Shown piece after piece: positions 1 through 8,262 of a stretch of DNA of 64,000 nucleotides. Every line of letters begins with the position of its first letter. The first letter of the stretch is position 1. The translations under genes were made by a program, and so were the position numbers. Source of the stretch: Rhizobium sp. TH2 (GTDB taxonomy: Bacteria; Pseudomonadota; Alphaproteobacteria; Rhizobiales; Rhizobiaceae); assembly GCF_024707525.1 (NCBI RefSeq), contig NZ_CP062231.1:4526001-4590000 (forward strand). The letters run 5' to 3'. Under the pieces are notes generated by a model, which searched no databases, was not told the origin of the DNA, and saw nothing but the letters and a program-made list of their open reading frames with translations.

Positions 1-341
1 CATTCGAAGCAACGACGGTGCGGGCCTTTCTGGTGTCTCCCGGCTTTCCATCAGCCGGGGCTACTGAAGAGGCACACCTTCTTTGCCGGAAGTGCGGTTG
101 GGACATCCCTCCAATCCAAGGCATAATCTGAACTCCCGCCATTTCGTGGCGTTGGTTCAAAAAGCCGCGTGATGGCTTTCACGTTTTGGCGCCGGGGTCT
201 CCACCGGCTGGCGCCGGAACGCAATGTCGTCACCCAGTTTTGCTCTCCGGTTTAGCCGGGGTTTTGCCAATTGGCTAGCGATCACGCCGTTTGAACCCGG
301 CTGACGCAACGCCCGAGATTTGACTTTGGAAGGGTAATGCC
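1..341 (+). ncRNA. speF-type leader RNA upstream of ornithine decarboxylase
   Basis: The 341 nt before the decarboxylase carry no convincing gene but many hairpins. Examples are a perfect 7-bp stem at 39-45/53-59, a 5-bp stem at 137-141/147-151, a 6-bp stem at 161-166/174-179, and GC-rich paired segments around 188-215 and 246-275. A long structured leader (speF motif) is known in alphaproteobacteria directly before ornithine decarboxylase, so position and structure fit. The assignment rests on context and visible stems, not on a covariance search. The element probably begins before base 1. Confidence 0.6.
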
Positions 342-1472
342 ATGACACAGCGCATCCGTGACTTTCTCGCCACCCGACGTCCCGACGGTCCGTGCCTCGT
401 GGTCGATCTCGATGCCGTCAAGGACAATTTCAAGGCGTTCCGTCATGCCCTGCCCGACAGCATGATCTATTATGCCGTCAAGGCAAACCCGGCTCCTGAA
501 GTCCTCAGGCTCCTCGCCTCCATGGGTTCCAACTTCGATTGCGCCTCCGTGGCTGAAATCGAAATGGCGCTCGATGCCGGCGCGACACCTGCCCGCATCT
601 CCTTCGGCAACACGATCAAGAAGGAGCGCGATGTCGCTCGTGCGCATGCACTCGGCATCAACCTCTTCGCCGTCGATAGCCATGAGGAAGTCGAGAAGAT
701 CGCCCGTGCCGCTCCCGGCGCCCGCGTGTTCTGCCGCGTGCTCACCGATGGCGAAGGCGCCGAGTGGCCGTTGTCGCGCAAGTTCGGCTGCGTGCCGCAG
801 ATGGCCGTCGATGTGCTCGTCTATGCCCATCAGCTCGGCCTGAACTCCTATGGCGTCTCGTTCCATGTCGGTTCGCAGATGACCAAGGTCGATGCCTGGG
901 ATTCGGCGCTGTCGGATGCCAAGCGCGTGTTCGTGTCGCTTGCCAAGCAGGGCATCGAACTGAAGATGGTCAATATGGGCGGCGGTTTCCCGACCAAGTA
1001 CCTCAAGGACATCCCGTCCTCCGAGGCCTATGGCCGCGCGATCTTCGCCTCGCTCAAGAAGCACTTCGGCAACAACATTCCGGAGACCATCATCGAGCCA
1101 GGCCGCGGCATGGTCGGCAATGCCGGCGTGATCAAGTCGGAAGTCGTTCTGATCTCGAAGAAGTCGGACAACGACGCCCATCGCTGGGTGTTTCTCGACA
1201 TCGGCAAGTTCGGCGGCCTCGCCGAGACCATGGACGAAGCGATCCGTTATCCGATCCGCACGGAGCGCGACGGCGACGAGATGGAACCCGTCGTGCTCGC
1301 TGGCCCGACCTGCGACTCGGCCGACGTGCTCTACGAGAAGAACATGTATCCGCTGCCGATCACATTGACGATCGGCGACGAGGTTCTGATCGAGGGCACG
1401 GGCGCGTACACGACGACCTACTCGGCGGTCGCCTTCAATGGCTTCGAGCCGTTGAAGTCCTACGTCATCTGA
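342..1472 (+). CDS. odc: Ornithine (or ornithine/lysine) decarboxylase, PLP-dependent, fold type III
   Basis: 376 residues, the usual size for the eukaryotic-type (group IV) decarboxylases of alphaproteobacteria. It converts ornithine to putrescine in the cytoplasm, and some family members also take lysine. The Schiff-base lysine is K47 in YYAVKAN. Further family motifs are HVGS near residue 175, the phosphate-binding EPGRGMVG, and the active-site cysteine in GPTCDSAD near residue 324. The ATG has a GGAAGGG ribosome site. A structured leader precedes it, which suggests control at RNA level. The GABA catabolic genes 3.5 kb downstream fit a polyamine theme. Confidence 0.93.
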   Translation: MTQRIRDFLATRRPDGPCLVVDLDAVKDNFKAFRHALPDSMIYYAVKANPAPEVLRLLASMGSNFDCASVAEIEMALDAGATPARISFGNTIKKERDVARAHALGINLFAVDSHEEVEKIARAAPGARVFCRVLTDGEGAEWPLSRKFGCVPQMAVDVLVYAHQLGLNSYGVSFHVGSQMTKVDAWDSALSDAKRVFVSLAKQGIELKMVNMGGGFPTKYLKDIPSSEAYGRAIFASLKKHFGNNIPETIIEPGRGMVGNAGVIKSEVVLISKKSDNDAHRWVFLDIGKFGGLAETMDEAIRYPIRTERDGDEMEPVVLAGPTCDSADVLYEKNMYPLPITLTIGDEVLIEGTGAYTTTYSAVAFNGFEPLKSYVI

Positions 1473-1480
1473 TACTGCCA

Positions 1481-1500
1481 GCCCCGTAACCAGCCGGGGC
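1481..1500 (+). terminator. GC hairpin after the decarboxylase
   Basis: GCCCCG at 1481-1486 pairs with CGGGGC at 1495-1500, just after the stop codon. There is no T-run, so this is a weak or Rho-assisted terminator at best. Confidence 0.4.
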
Positions 1501-1559
1501 GGCACTTCACAATTCCTTAGCATCACCGTGAGACTCGGTATTGGGTACGGGAGGCCAAG

Positions 1560-2159
1560 ATGGCCGCTGTTCTTGATTCTGTCCGTGCGCTCTTCGCGCC
1601 AAAAAATGAAAATGCCTTCGCGATCGACCGCGAAAACCCCGGCGACGTGGTGGCCCGCGAGCGCCTGCTCGACACCGCCATGGGTCCGAACCGCCGCCGG
1701 AAATCTTCCGAGGCGATCCGCCGTGGCCGCATTCCGGCCGAAGGGCTGGCGCTCGTCGCCCGCGATACGTCTGGTCATGTGATCGGCACCGTGCGCCTGT
1801 GGGATATCCAGGCCGGCGTAACCCCCGGCGGTCGTGCCGTTCCCGCGCTTCTGCTCGGCCCGCTGGCGGTCGACGCGGCGCATGAGGGCAAGGGTGTCGG
1901 TGCTGCATTGATGCGTGCGGCAATCCTTGAAGCCACCAAACGCGGCCATGGCGCCATTCTGCTCGTCGGCGACGCGCCCTATTACGAGCGCTTCGGCTTT
2001 TCCCATGAGAAGACCGCAACGTTGATGATGCCCGGCCCGTTCGAACGGCACCGCTTCCTCAGCCTCGAGCTCAAGGATCGCTGGCTGGAAGGCGCTGCCG
2101 GAATTATTGTGCCAACTGGCCGGAAGCTGGCAGATGTGTCTGCCAGAAACGCGGCCTGA
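1560..2159 (+). CDS. GNAT family N-acetyltransferase
   Basis: 199 residues with a GNAT fold like YhbS-type acetyltransferases. The acyl-CoA-binding region reads LGPLAVDAAHEGKGVGAALM (about residues 98-117), and a PYYERFGF motif follows. The substrate cannot be told from sequence. The ATG follows a GGGAGG ribosome site. The last 18 codons and the stop (2103-2159) occur a second time at 3554-3610, beyond the next gene. This suggests that the 3' end was rebuilt when the RTX-like gene was inserted. Confidence 0.88.
   Translation: MAAVLDSVRALFAPKNENAFAIDRENPGDVVARERLLDTAMGPNRRRKSSEAIRRGRIPAEGLALVARDTSGHVIGTVRLWDIQAGVTPGGRAVPALLLGPLAVDAAHEGKGVGAALMRAAILEATKRGHGAILLVGDAPYYERFGFSHEKTATLMMPGPFERHRFLSLELKDRWLEGAAGIIVPTGRKLADVSARNAA
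2103..2159 (+). repeat. Direct repeat, copy A: 3' end of the GNAT gene
   Basis: 57 bp matching 3554-3610 at 50 of 57 positions. It encodes the C-terminal IIVPTGRKLADVSARNAA and the stop. Apart from one Asn/Lys change and the choice of stop codon, the differences are synonymous. Both copies therefore evolved as coding ends of acetyltransferase alleles. Confidence 0.9.
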
Positions 2160-2255
2160 GCGACTGCCGCCCCCTCCATCCTGTCTGTCCAAATCGACTA
2201 TTGACGTCCCGGCCAGTCGCCCTTTAGTTGTGCGCATGGAAAGCAAGGGGAACTC

Positions 2256-3554
2256 ATGAAATATACAATCGATGACAGTGACAGCATCAAAGGCTTCGAC
2301 ATTTTTGACTCGAAGTCCAGATGGACGCTGGCGGCAGAGGCTCAGCTGACGTCGGACGATGACGTTGTGTTGCTGGAGTCGCGCCGCTATGAAAGGAACA
2401 GGATCGATATCGACGGAGCCATCCTTGCGGATGCCGACCAGGTCGCCATCCGCTCCTCGGGATTCGATAATTGGATAATGGCAGGAACGGAATCCACGAT
2501 AACAGGCTCGGTCGAGATTCTCGGCGCAAGAACGACGTTCATCAACAGCGGCGAAGCAAGTGCCGATGAGTCTTTCTTGCTCCTCGCTGGCAGAGGCTCG
2601 CACTTCTATAATGGCGGCACGGTATCTGCAGCCCAACATGTTGTCGAACTACGCGGCTTTGACACCGAGTTCGGAAACGAGGGTGGCGACATCGTATCCC
2701 TGAGCGGCACTGCGGTGTTCGGCGACAATTCCGTAAATGTCTACAATCGCTCGGGCGGGACAATAACTGCGTTTGAAAACGCTGTCGAACTGAGAACGGG
2801 CAAAGACGAGCGGAGCAGATTTGAAAACTCTGGGTCTGTAACCGCTGGTGAATTTGCCTTTCTTGGTGGCGCGGGAAGAGATTCTTGTTTTAATTTCGGC
2901 ACCATGACCGGAGATGTCATGCTCGGCAGCGGCAATGATGTTTTTTCCGTATGGAGTGGTCGGAGCCTGGAAGGCACCGTTTATGGTGGCAGCGGCAATG
3001 ACACGCTACGCGTCGTCAACGACTGGCTCAGAACGGGTGGCACGCCACCGCCCGAATACCTGCCGACTTTTGAAGCCAGCCAGTTTGTAGAGAAGCCCAA
3101 TGGCGGAATTGACACTGTCGTTACCTTTTACGATTGGACGCTCGGCGAAGGCTTCGAGAACCTCACTCTAAAATGGGACTATAACTCGGAAGCGACAGGA
3201 AATGCGTTAAACAACATCATCATCGGCAACGATGGCAATAATCGCATCAACGGCGAAACAGGTAGTGACCAACTGACTGGCGGCGAAGGTCGCGATACAT
3301 TCGTTTTTTCCGATGGGTTCGGCGTCGATCGAATACTGGATTTCCGTCAGGACATGTGGGTCGAAGAGGGTGAGGACGTGATCGATCTATCCGGAATGGC
3401 CGGCCTCGCCAACTACGAAGAATTGATCGCCAATCATGTGCGTGAAACCCGTCTTGGCGTCGTTATTTTTTCCGGCGATGACGAATTGTCGATCGTGGAT
3501 ATGGAGATCTCGGGACTCGATCCGTCCCAATTCATATTCGCCGATCCGGAGTGA
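2256..3554 (+). CDS. RTX-like calcium-binding secreted protein
   Basis: 432 residues, acidic, without an N-terminal signal peptide. The N-terminal two thirds look like a beta-solenoid of short hydrophobic/glycine repeats. RTX-type nonapeptides follow: LGSGNDVF, GGSGNDTL and a cluster around GNDGNNRINGETGSDQLTGG (residues about 322-341), then a C-terminal globular end. This layout is typical of type I secreted proteins with a C-terminal export signal; the specific role (adhesion, surface layer, enzyme) is unknown. No type I transporter genes are adjacent. Base composition is visibly lower in GC than its neighbours, and a 57-bp repeat of the GNAT 3' end lies on both sides, so it looks acquired. 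Confidence 0.8.
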   Translation: MKYTIDDSDSIKGFDIFDSKSRWTLAAEAQLTSDDDVVLLESRRYERNRIDIDGAILADADQVAIRSSGFDNWIMAGTESTITGSVEILGARTTFINSGEASADESFLLLAGRGSHFYNGGTVSAAQHVVELRGFDTEFGNEGGDIVSLSGTAVFGDNSVNVYNRSGGTITAFENAVELRTGKDERSRFENSGSVTAGEFAFLGGAGRDSCFNFGTMTGDVMLGSGNDVFSVWSGRSLEGTVYGGSGNDTLRVVNDWLRTGGTPPPEYLPTFEASQFVEKPNGGIDTVVTFYDWTLGEGFENLTLKWDYNSEATGNALNNIIIGNDGNNRINGETGSDQLTGGEGRDTFVFSDGFGVDRILDFRQDMWVEEGEDVIDLSGMAGLANYEELIANHVRETRLGVVIFSGDDELSIVDMEISGLDPSQFIFADPE

Positions 3555-3610
3555 TTATCGTGCCAACTGGCCGGAAGCTGGCAGACGTGTCGGCCAGAAA
3601 GGCGGCATAG
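3554..3610 (+). repeat. Direct repeat, copy B: displaced GNAT 3' end
   Basis: Second copy of the segment at 2103-2159, starting on the last base of the RTX-like gene. In the acetyltransferase frame it still encodes IIVPTGRKLADVSARKAA and a TAG stop, but no acetyltransferase body precedes it. It is probably the original end of the GNAT gene, or of a diverged allele, left behind by the insertion. Confidence 0.9.
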
Positions 3611-3955
3611 CGCCATCCAGATCGGGAAGCGGCGCGGCGGGCGCGAACGCTATGCTCTCTTCCTCGAATATGGCGTCGCACACTGCAGCGATTTCGGTCT
3701 CGAACCGGTCCTTGACCTCGAACGGAATCGCCGCCTCCGTGGCGGCGGCCATGAACGACGACTGGGCGGCTTCCTGTGACGCGCTGCCCTTGAGCGCCGC
3801 CGAACAGCTCAGTACAGCCTGACGATAGCCCGTGCCCTGCTTGCGGGCCATTTGCCGAGGAGAATCCGGGCAGCATCCTTCACGTCCCGGACCGGAAGCG
3901 CCTGCGGGTTCGGGTCCTTCAATTGCAGAACGATGATCTTGTCCCAGTCTTCCAT
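3555..3955 (-). pseudogene. DUF982 family gene broken by a frameshift
   Basis: An ATG at 3955 opens a frame beginning MEDWDKIIVLQLKDPNPQ and running through RDVKDAARILLGKWP, but it stops at 3809-3811. The rest of the family pattern (GTGYRQAVLSCSAALKGS, then a conserved AAATEAAIPF) continues in another frame from about 3851 to the stop at 3555-3557. Joined by one missing base near 3845, the two parts give one DUF982 protein of about 133 residues, a small family of unknown function common in Rhizobiales. The 3' end overlaps repeat copy B, so this gene once ran convergently into the end of the GNAT gene. A sequencing error is the other explanation. Confidence 0.65.
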
Positions 3956-4036
3956 GCCGTCACCTGTCTGTGGCCTGCATGAGAGCTACGAAGTCTGGCT
4001 TGCCCGAAGTTTGTCTGCTCGATAGAAACGAAAGAT

Positions 4037-4852
4037 TCAAAATGTCGGCGGCGTGTTGATCCAGATCAGCACCGTCTCGCCTTCATGCGTATTGCGCCAG
4101 GAATGCGGCCGCCGGCTTTCGAAATAGAAGGAATCGCCTTCCCGGAGTTCGAAGAACTGGTCGCCGTCAAGGATGATCTCGATCCGGCCCGCCAGCACAT
4201 GCATGAATTCCTCGCCATCATGACGGTAGGCACCTTCGCTCGAGGCGCCCGGCGCGAGCTGGAAACGATGACACTCCATCTGGCGCCGGCCCGTCGTCAG
4301 ATTCTGGACGGTGACGCCGGATGACGTCGGTGGCCAGGCGGTCCACTCGGCATTGCGCACGAGAGATTCTCTTGCGCTGCTTTCGCCCTGGCCAGTAAGC
4401 GCCGCCATCGTCGTCCCGTAGAAATCGGCGAGATCGTGCAGTGCCTTGACCGATAAACCTTGCGACGTGCGCTCGAAGGTCGACAGTAGCGAAACCGTGA
4501 TGCCGGTCCTGTCCGCCACCTTTTCCAGCGTGCAGCCCATGTCGCGCCTGAGATGACGAAGACGGGCCCCGATTGTCTTCTCGGCCCCGTCGGACTTCGC
4601 GTCCATCATGGCAGGCATCGGGCCTTCCACTGAAAGACCTTCGCGAATCGCTGCGGGATTGAGCCCCTTGTCCGTCCTCAGCCAGCTGATCCGCTTGAGC
4701 CGTTCGACGTGGAAGGGTTCATAAAGACGTTGCCCGGATGCGGTACGAACAGGCTCGACGAGCCCCTGGCTCTCCCACAGCCGCAAGGTCGATGGCGATA
4801 CTCCCGCCATGCGGGCGGCCTCGGCGATCTTGTAGCGGACCTGGTCATCCAT
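4037..4852 (-). CDS. Three-domain regulator: MerR-type HTH, XRE-type HTH and cupin
   Basis: 271 residues from the ATG at 4852; a TTG 14 codons upstream is possible. Residues about 5-75 form a MerR-like winged helix (KIAEAARMAGVSPSTLRLWE). Residues about 92-150 form an XRE/Cro HTH (LRHLRRDMGCTLEKVADRTG). Residues about 190-270 form a cupin with HDGEEFMHVLAGRIEI and a late PHSW histidine, likely the ligand sensor. XRE-cupin regulators such as PuuR control putrescine and GABA catabolism. This gene is divergent from gabT with a 143-nt gap, so it probably controls gabTD. That target is an inference. Two DNA-binding domains in one chain is unusual. Confidence 0.85.
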   Translation of the reverse strand: MDDQVRYKIAEAARMAGVSPSTLRLWESQGLVEPVRTASGQRLYEPFHVERLKRISWLRTDKGLNPAAIREGLSVEGPMPAMMDAKSDGAEKTIGARLRHLRRDMGCTLEKVADRTGITVSLLSTFERTSQGLSVKALHDLADFYGTTMAALTGQGESSARESLVRNAEWTAWPPTSSGVTVQNLTTGRRQMECHRFQLAPGASSEGAYRHDGEEFMHVLAGRIEIILDGDQFFELREGDSFYFESRRPHSWRNTHEGETVLIWINTPPTF

Positions 4853-4930
4853 AGCGAATTCGCGGCCTTGAATTTTCTTCCGGCCATATTGCAACTCTAC
4901 AGAAAAAATGCAAAGAATATTTTCGAGGCC

Positions 4931-4956
4931 GCTGGAGGAGCGCTCTTCGCTCCAGC
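4931..4956. promoter_or_regulatory. Inverted repeat in the gabT leader
   Basis: GCTGGAG at 4931-4937 and CTCCAGC at 4950-4956 form an inverted repeat. A competing inner pair (GAGCG/CGCTC) lies at 4938-4942/4948-4952. It sits between the regulator and gabT, 40 nt before the gabT start, so it could be an operator or an mRNA hairpin. Confidence 0.4.
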
Positions 4957-4995
4957 AGGCAGATCATCCGTCACACTCATTTTCAGGGGACTTCC

Positions 4996-6276
4996 ATGTT
5001 GAATTCTGACATCGCGGCCCGCCGTACCGACGCGATCTCGCGCGGCGTCGGCGTCACCACCCAGGTCTATGCCGAACGGGCCGAGAATGCCGAACTCTGG
5101 GATGTCGAAGGCCGCCGCTATATCGATTTCGCGGCCGGCATCGCGGTCGTCAACACCGGCCACCGCCACCCGAAGGTGATCGCGGCGGTAAAAGACCAAC
5201 TCGATCGCTTCACCCATACCTGCCATCAGGTCGTGCCCTACGAGAACTACGTGACGCTGGCCGAACGCCTAAACAAGGCTGTGCCGGGCAATTTCGCCAA
5301 GAAGACGATCTTCGTCACCACCGGCGCGGAAGCAGTCGAAAATGCCGTCAAGATCGCGCGCGCCGCGACCAACCGCTCCGCCATCATCGCCTTTACCGGC
5401 GCCTTCCATGGGCGCACCTTCATGGGCATGACGCTGACCGGCAAGGTCGTGCCCTATAAAACCGGCTTCGGCGCGATGATGCCGGATGTCTTCCACGTGC
5501 CCTTCCCCATCGAAATGCATGGCCAGACGATCGAAGACTCGCTTGCCGTTCTCGACAAGCTGTTCAAGGCCGATGTCGATCCGGCCCGCGTCGCAGCCTT
5601 CATCGTCGAGCCTGTGCAGGGCGAAGGCGGCTTCTATGAAGTGCCGCGCGCCTTCATGACCAAGCTGCGCGAAATCGCCGACAAGCATGGCATCCTGCTG
5701 ATCGCCGATGAAGTGCAGACCGGCTTTGCCCGTACCGGCAAGCTGTTTGCCATGGAGCACTACGGCGTCGTTGCTGACATCACCACCATGGCCAAGGGCC
5801 TCGGCGGCGGCTTTCCGATCGCAGCGGTGACCGGCCGTGCCGAGATCATGGATGCGCCCGGCCCCGGCGGCCTCGGCGGCACCTATGGCGGCAACCCGAT
5901 CGGCATCGCGGCGGGCAACGCCGTGCTCGATGTCATCGAGGAAGAAGGCCTCAACGAACGCGCCGAGTCGCTCGGCAATCGGCTGAAGCAGCGCCTGCAT
6001 TCGCTGATTTCAGAAGTACCGCAGATCGCCGATATCCGGGGACCCGGCTTCATGAACGCAGTGGAATTCAACGTTCCGGGAACCAAGACGCCGAATGCCG
6101 ACTTCACCAACAAGGTGCGCCAGAAGGCGCTCGACAAGGGCCTGATCCTGCTCACCTGCGGCATCCACGGCAATGTCATCCGTTTCCTGTCGCCGATCAC
6201 CATTCAGGACAATGTCTTCGCCGAGGCGATGGATATTCTGGAAGACACACTGCGCGAATGCGCCAAAGAGGCCTGA
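4996..6276 (+). CDS. gabT: 4-aminobutyrate--2-oxoglutarate transaminase
   Basis: 426 residues, class III PLP aminotransferase of normal GabT length. It moves the amino group of GABA to 2-oxoglutarate, giving succinate semialdehyde. Visible motifs are TGAEAVENAVKIAR (PLP phosphate site), IADEVQTGFARTGK with the ring-stacking aspartate, and the PLP lysine K267 in TTMAKGLGGGFPI. AGGGGA at 4985-4990 is the ribosome site. gabD starts 3 nt after the stop codon, so the two form an operon. Confidence 0.95.
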   Translation: MLNSDIAARRTDAISRGVGVTTQVYAERAENAELWDVEGRRYIDFAAGIAVVNTGHRHPKVIAAVKDQLDRFTHTCHQVVPYENYVTLAERLNKAVPGNFAKKTIFVTTGAEAVENAVKIARAATNRSAIIAFTGAFHGRTFMGMTLTGKVVPYKTGFGAMMPDVFHVPFPIEMHGQTIEDSLAVLDKLFKADVDPARVAAFIVEPVQGEGGFYEVPRAFMTKLREIADKHGILLIADEVQTGFARTGKLFAMEHYGVVADITTMAKGLGGGFPIAAVTGRAEIMDAPGPGGLGGTYGGNPIGIAAGNAVLDVIEEEGLNERAESLGNRLKQRLHSLISEVPQIADIRGPGFMNAVEFNVPGTKTPNADFTNKVRQKALDKGLILLTCGIHGNVIRFLSPITIQDNVFAEAMDILEDTLRECAKEA

Positions 6277-6279
6277 TCC

Positions 6280-7758
6280 ATGACGATATCAGATGCACTG
6301 CTTTCCAAGCTGAAGGATCCTTCGCTCGCCATCGACAAGGCGCTTGTCGCCGGCGAATGGGTCGCAAAGAGCGATAGCGGCAAGACCTTCAACGTGACCA
6401 ATCCGGCCAACGGCGACGTGATCGCCGTTCTGCCCGACATGAACCGCGCCGAGGCAAGCCGCGCCATCGACGCCGCCTACAAGGCGCAGAAGGAATGGGC
6501 CAAGAAGACCGGCAAGGAGCGCGCCGCCGTTCTCCGCAAGCTCTATGACCTCATGGTCGCCAATGCCGACGACCTCGCGACGATCCTGACCATGGAAATG
6601 GGCAAGCCACTGGCGGAGGCCAAGGGCGAAGTGCTCTACGGCGCATCGTATGTCGAATGGTTCGGCGAGGAAGCCAAGCGCGTTTATGGAGACACCATTC
6701 CCGGCCACCAGCCGGACAAACGGATCATCGTCATCAAGCAGCCGGTCGGCGTCGTCGCGGCGATCACGCCGTGGAATTTCCCCAACGCCATGCTGGCCCG
6801 CAAGTTCGCACCGGCCGTCGCCGCCGGCTGCGCGATGATCTCGAAGCCTGCCGCAGAGACCCCGCTTTCGGCGCTGTCGCTGGCGCTACTCGCCGAGCGT
6901 GCCGGCCTGCCAGCCGGTGTGTTCAACGTCGTGCTCTCGAAGGACTCGCCGTCGATCGGCAAGGAATTCACCGAGAACGACAAGGTGCGCAAGCTCACCT
7001 TCACCGGCTCGACCAATGTCGGCAAGATCCTGATGCGCCAGGGCGCCGACCAGATCATGAAGCTCGGCCTCGAACTCGGCGGCAATGCGCCCTTCATCGT
7101 CTTCGATGATGCCGATCTCGACGCGGCGGTCGAAGGCGCGATGGTCTCCAAGTATCGCAACAACGGCCAGACCTGCGTCTGCGCCAACCGGCTCTATGTG
7201 CAGTCCGGCGTCTATGAGGCCTTCGCCAAGAAGCTGGCCGACAAGGTCGGTGCGATGAAGGTCGGCGACGGCTTCGAAGCCGGCGTCAATGCCGGACCGC
7301 TGATCACCCAGGCTGCCGTCGACAAGGTCGAGGAGCACATTGCCGATGCTGTCGGAAAAGGCGCTAAGGTCGCAGTTGGCGGCAAGCCGGATGCGAGGGG
7401 CGGCCTGTTCTTCCAGCCGACGATCCTGACCGGCGTCACCCCCGAAATGCTGGTGGCCCGTGAAGAGACCTTCGGCCCCGTCGCACCACTCTTCAAGTTC
7501 GACACCGAGGAACAGGTGATCGAGATGGCCAACAATACCGAGTTCGGTCTCGCCTCCTATTTCTACTCGAAGGACCTCTCCAAGGTGTTCCGGGTGGCAG
7601 AGGCGCTGGAATACGGCATGGTCGGCATCAATACCGGCCTGATCTCCACCGAAGTCGCCCCCTTCGGCGGCATCAAGCAATCCGGCCAGGGCCGTGAAGG
7701 CTCGAAATACGGGATTGAGGACTATATCGAGATCAAATATTTGTGCCTGAGTGTGTAG
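6280..7758 (+). CDS. gabD: Succinate-semialdehyde dehydrogenase, NAD(P)+
   Basis: 492 residues, full-length aldehyde dehydrogenase of the GabD type. It oxidises succinate semialdehyde to succinate, the step after GabT. Motifs are [13 protein letters not shown], the cofactor-binding FTGSTNVGK, the general base E265 in LELGGNAPF and the catalytic cysteine C299 in GQTCVCANR. Translation is probably coupled to gabT, whose stop is 3 nt upstream. A hairpin-T terminator follows at 7780-7810. Confidence 0.95.
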   Translation: MTISDALLSKLKDPSLAIDKALVAGEWVAKSDSGKTFNVTNPANGDVIAVLPDMNRAEASRAIDAAYKAQKEWAKKTGKERAAVLRKLYDLMVANADDLATILTMEMGKPLAEAKGEVLYGASYVEWFGEEAKRVYGDTIPGHQPDKRIIVIKQPVGVVAAITPWNFPNAMLARKFAPAVAAGCAMISKPAAETPLSALSLALLAERAGLPAGVFNVVLSKDSPSIGKEFTENDKVRKLTFTGSTNVGKILMRQGADQIMKLGLELGGNAPFIVFDDADLDAAVEGAMVSKYRNNGQTCVCANRLYVQSGVYEAFAKKLADKVGAMKVGDGFEAGVNAGPLITQAAVDKVEEHIADAVGKGAKVAVGGKPDARGGLFFQPTILTGVTPEMLVAREETFGPVAPLFKFDTEEQVIEMANNTEFGLASYFYSKDLSKVFRVAEALEYGMVGINTGLISTEVAPFGGIKQSGQGREGSKYGIEDYIEIKYLCLSV

Positions 7759-8187
7759 TTATCCGCATCTAGTCTGACGAGAGCCGTGGGGGCAACTCTG
7801 CGGCTCTTTTGCATGTGAGGGCCGACGACGCAGCCAATACAATAAGTCAAAGCGTTTTTGCAATTCACCGAAGCTCTCGTCCCATGTTCCCCGCTCACAC
7901 TTAGCTATCAAATGAAGAATCTCGGCCTTCGCATCCGGCCAGTGAAATTCGTCAACATATATAATTGGAGCATGCGAAGTTTCCGGACGCCTACGAAGAT
8001 CATTGGTTATGACATGCAAGCTGAATATTTCGCGGCTTGTATCCCAGTCCGCCCAGCCAACGCATATTTCTACCAGAAGAGACACATGTCGTGGATCTTC
8101 GGCACGCCAGTCTTCCAATCTGTCATCGATATGAAGGCAATCGAAGTAGTGGACCGAGAGATTGACCGGCTTGAGATACGATTTCAT
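7759..8187 (-). CDS. Imm8-like immunity protein (orphan)
   Basis: 142 residues. Residues about 3-118 resemble the immunity family Imm8: an early LHIDD/EDPRHVSLLVEICVGW block, a REIFSLHV strand and a late RFDLLYWL. Such proteins neutralise toxins of contact-dependent or polymorphic systems. No toxin gene is adjacent. GC content is clearly lower than in the flanking dehydrogenase genes, suggesting acquisition. The last 24 codons run through the gabD terminator, so the native C-terminus may have been lost or extended. The family assignment is from memory of the pattern. Confidence 0.5.
   Translation of the reverse strand: MKSYLKPVNLSVHYFDCLHIDDRLEDWRAEDPRHVSLLVEICVGWADWDTSREIFSLHVITNDLRRRPETSHAPIIYVDEFHWPDAKAEILHLIAKCERGTWDESFGELQKRFDLLYWLRRRPSHAKEPQSCPHGSRQTRCG
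7780..7810 (+). terminator. Rho-independent terminator of gabTD
   Basis: AGAGCCG (7780-7786) pairs with CGGCTCT (7801-7807) around a 14-nt loop, and the T-run ends at 7810. It overlaps the 3' end of the opposing Imm8-like gene. Confidence 0.75.
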
Positions 8188-8200
8188 TCTTACAGAATAG

Positions 8201-8236
8201 ATAAACCCTCGCAGATGTAAATCTGCGAGGGTTTAT
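8201..8236 (-). terminator. Perfect 16-bp hairpin after the ALDH7 gene
   Basis: 8201-8216 and 8221-8236 are exact inverted copies (core ACCCTCGCAGAT) around the loop GTAA. It lies 26 nt past the stop of the minus-strand dehydrogenase and 13 nt before the Imm8-like start, so it probably ends the dehydrogenase transcript and insulates the immunity gene. Confidence 0.75.
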
Positions 8237-8262
8237 CAACACCAAGCGAGTCTTAGAAAACC

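Noticed and set aside
282..2639. Very long open frame on the minus strand opposite the decarboxylase and GNAT genes
   Set aside because: It is antisense to well-supported genes, has Arg/Ala/Gly/His-rich composition typical of GC-rich shadow frames, and matches no family.
2160..3610. Insertion sequence or integrative element around the RTX-like gene
   Set aside because: No transposase, integrase, terminal inverted repeats or tRNA target seen; the repeat is simply the acetyltransferase 3' end.
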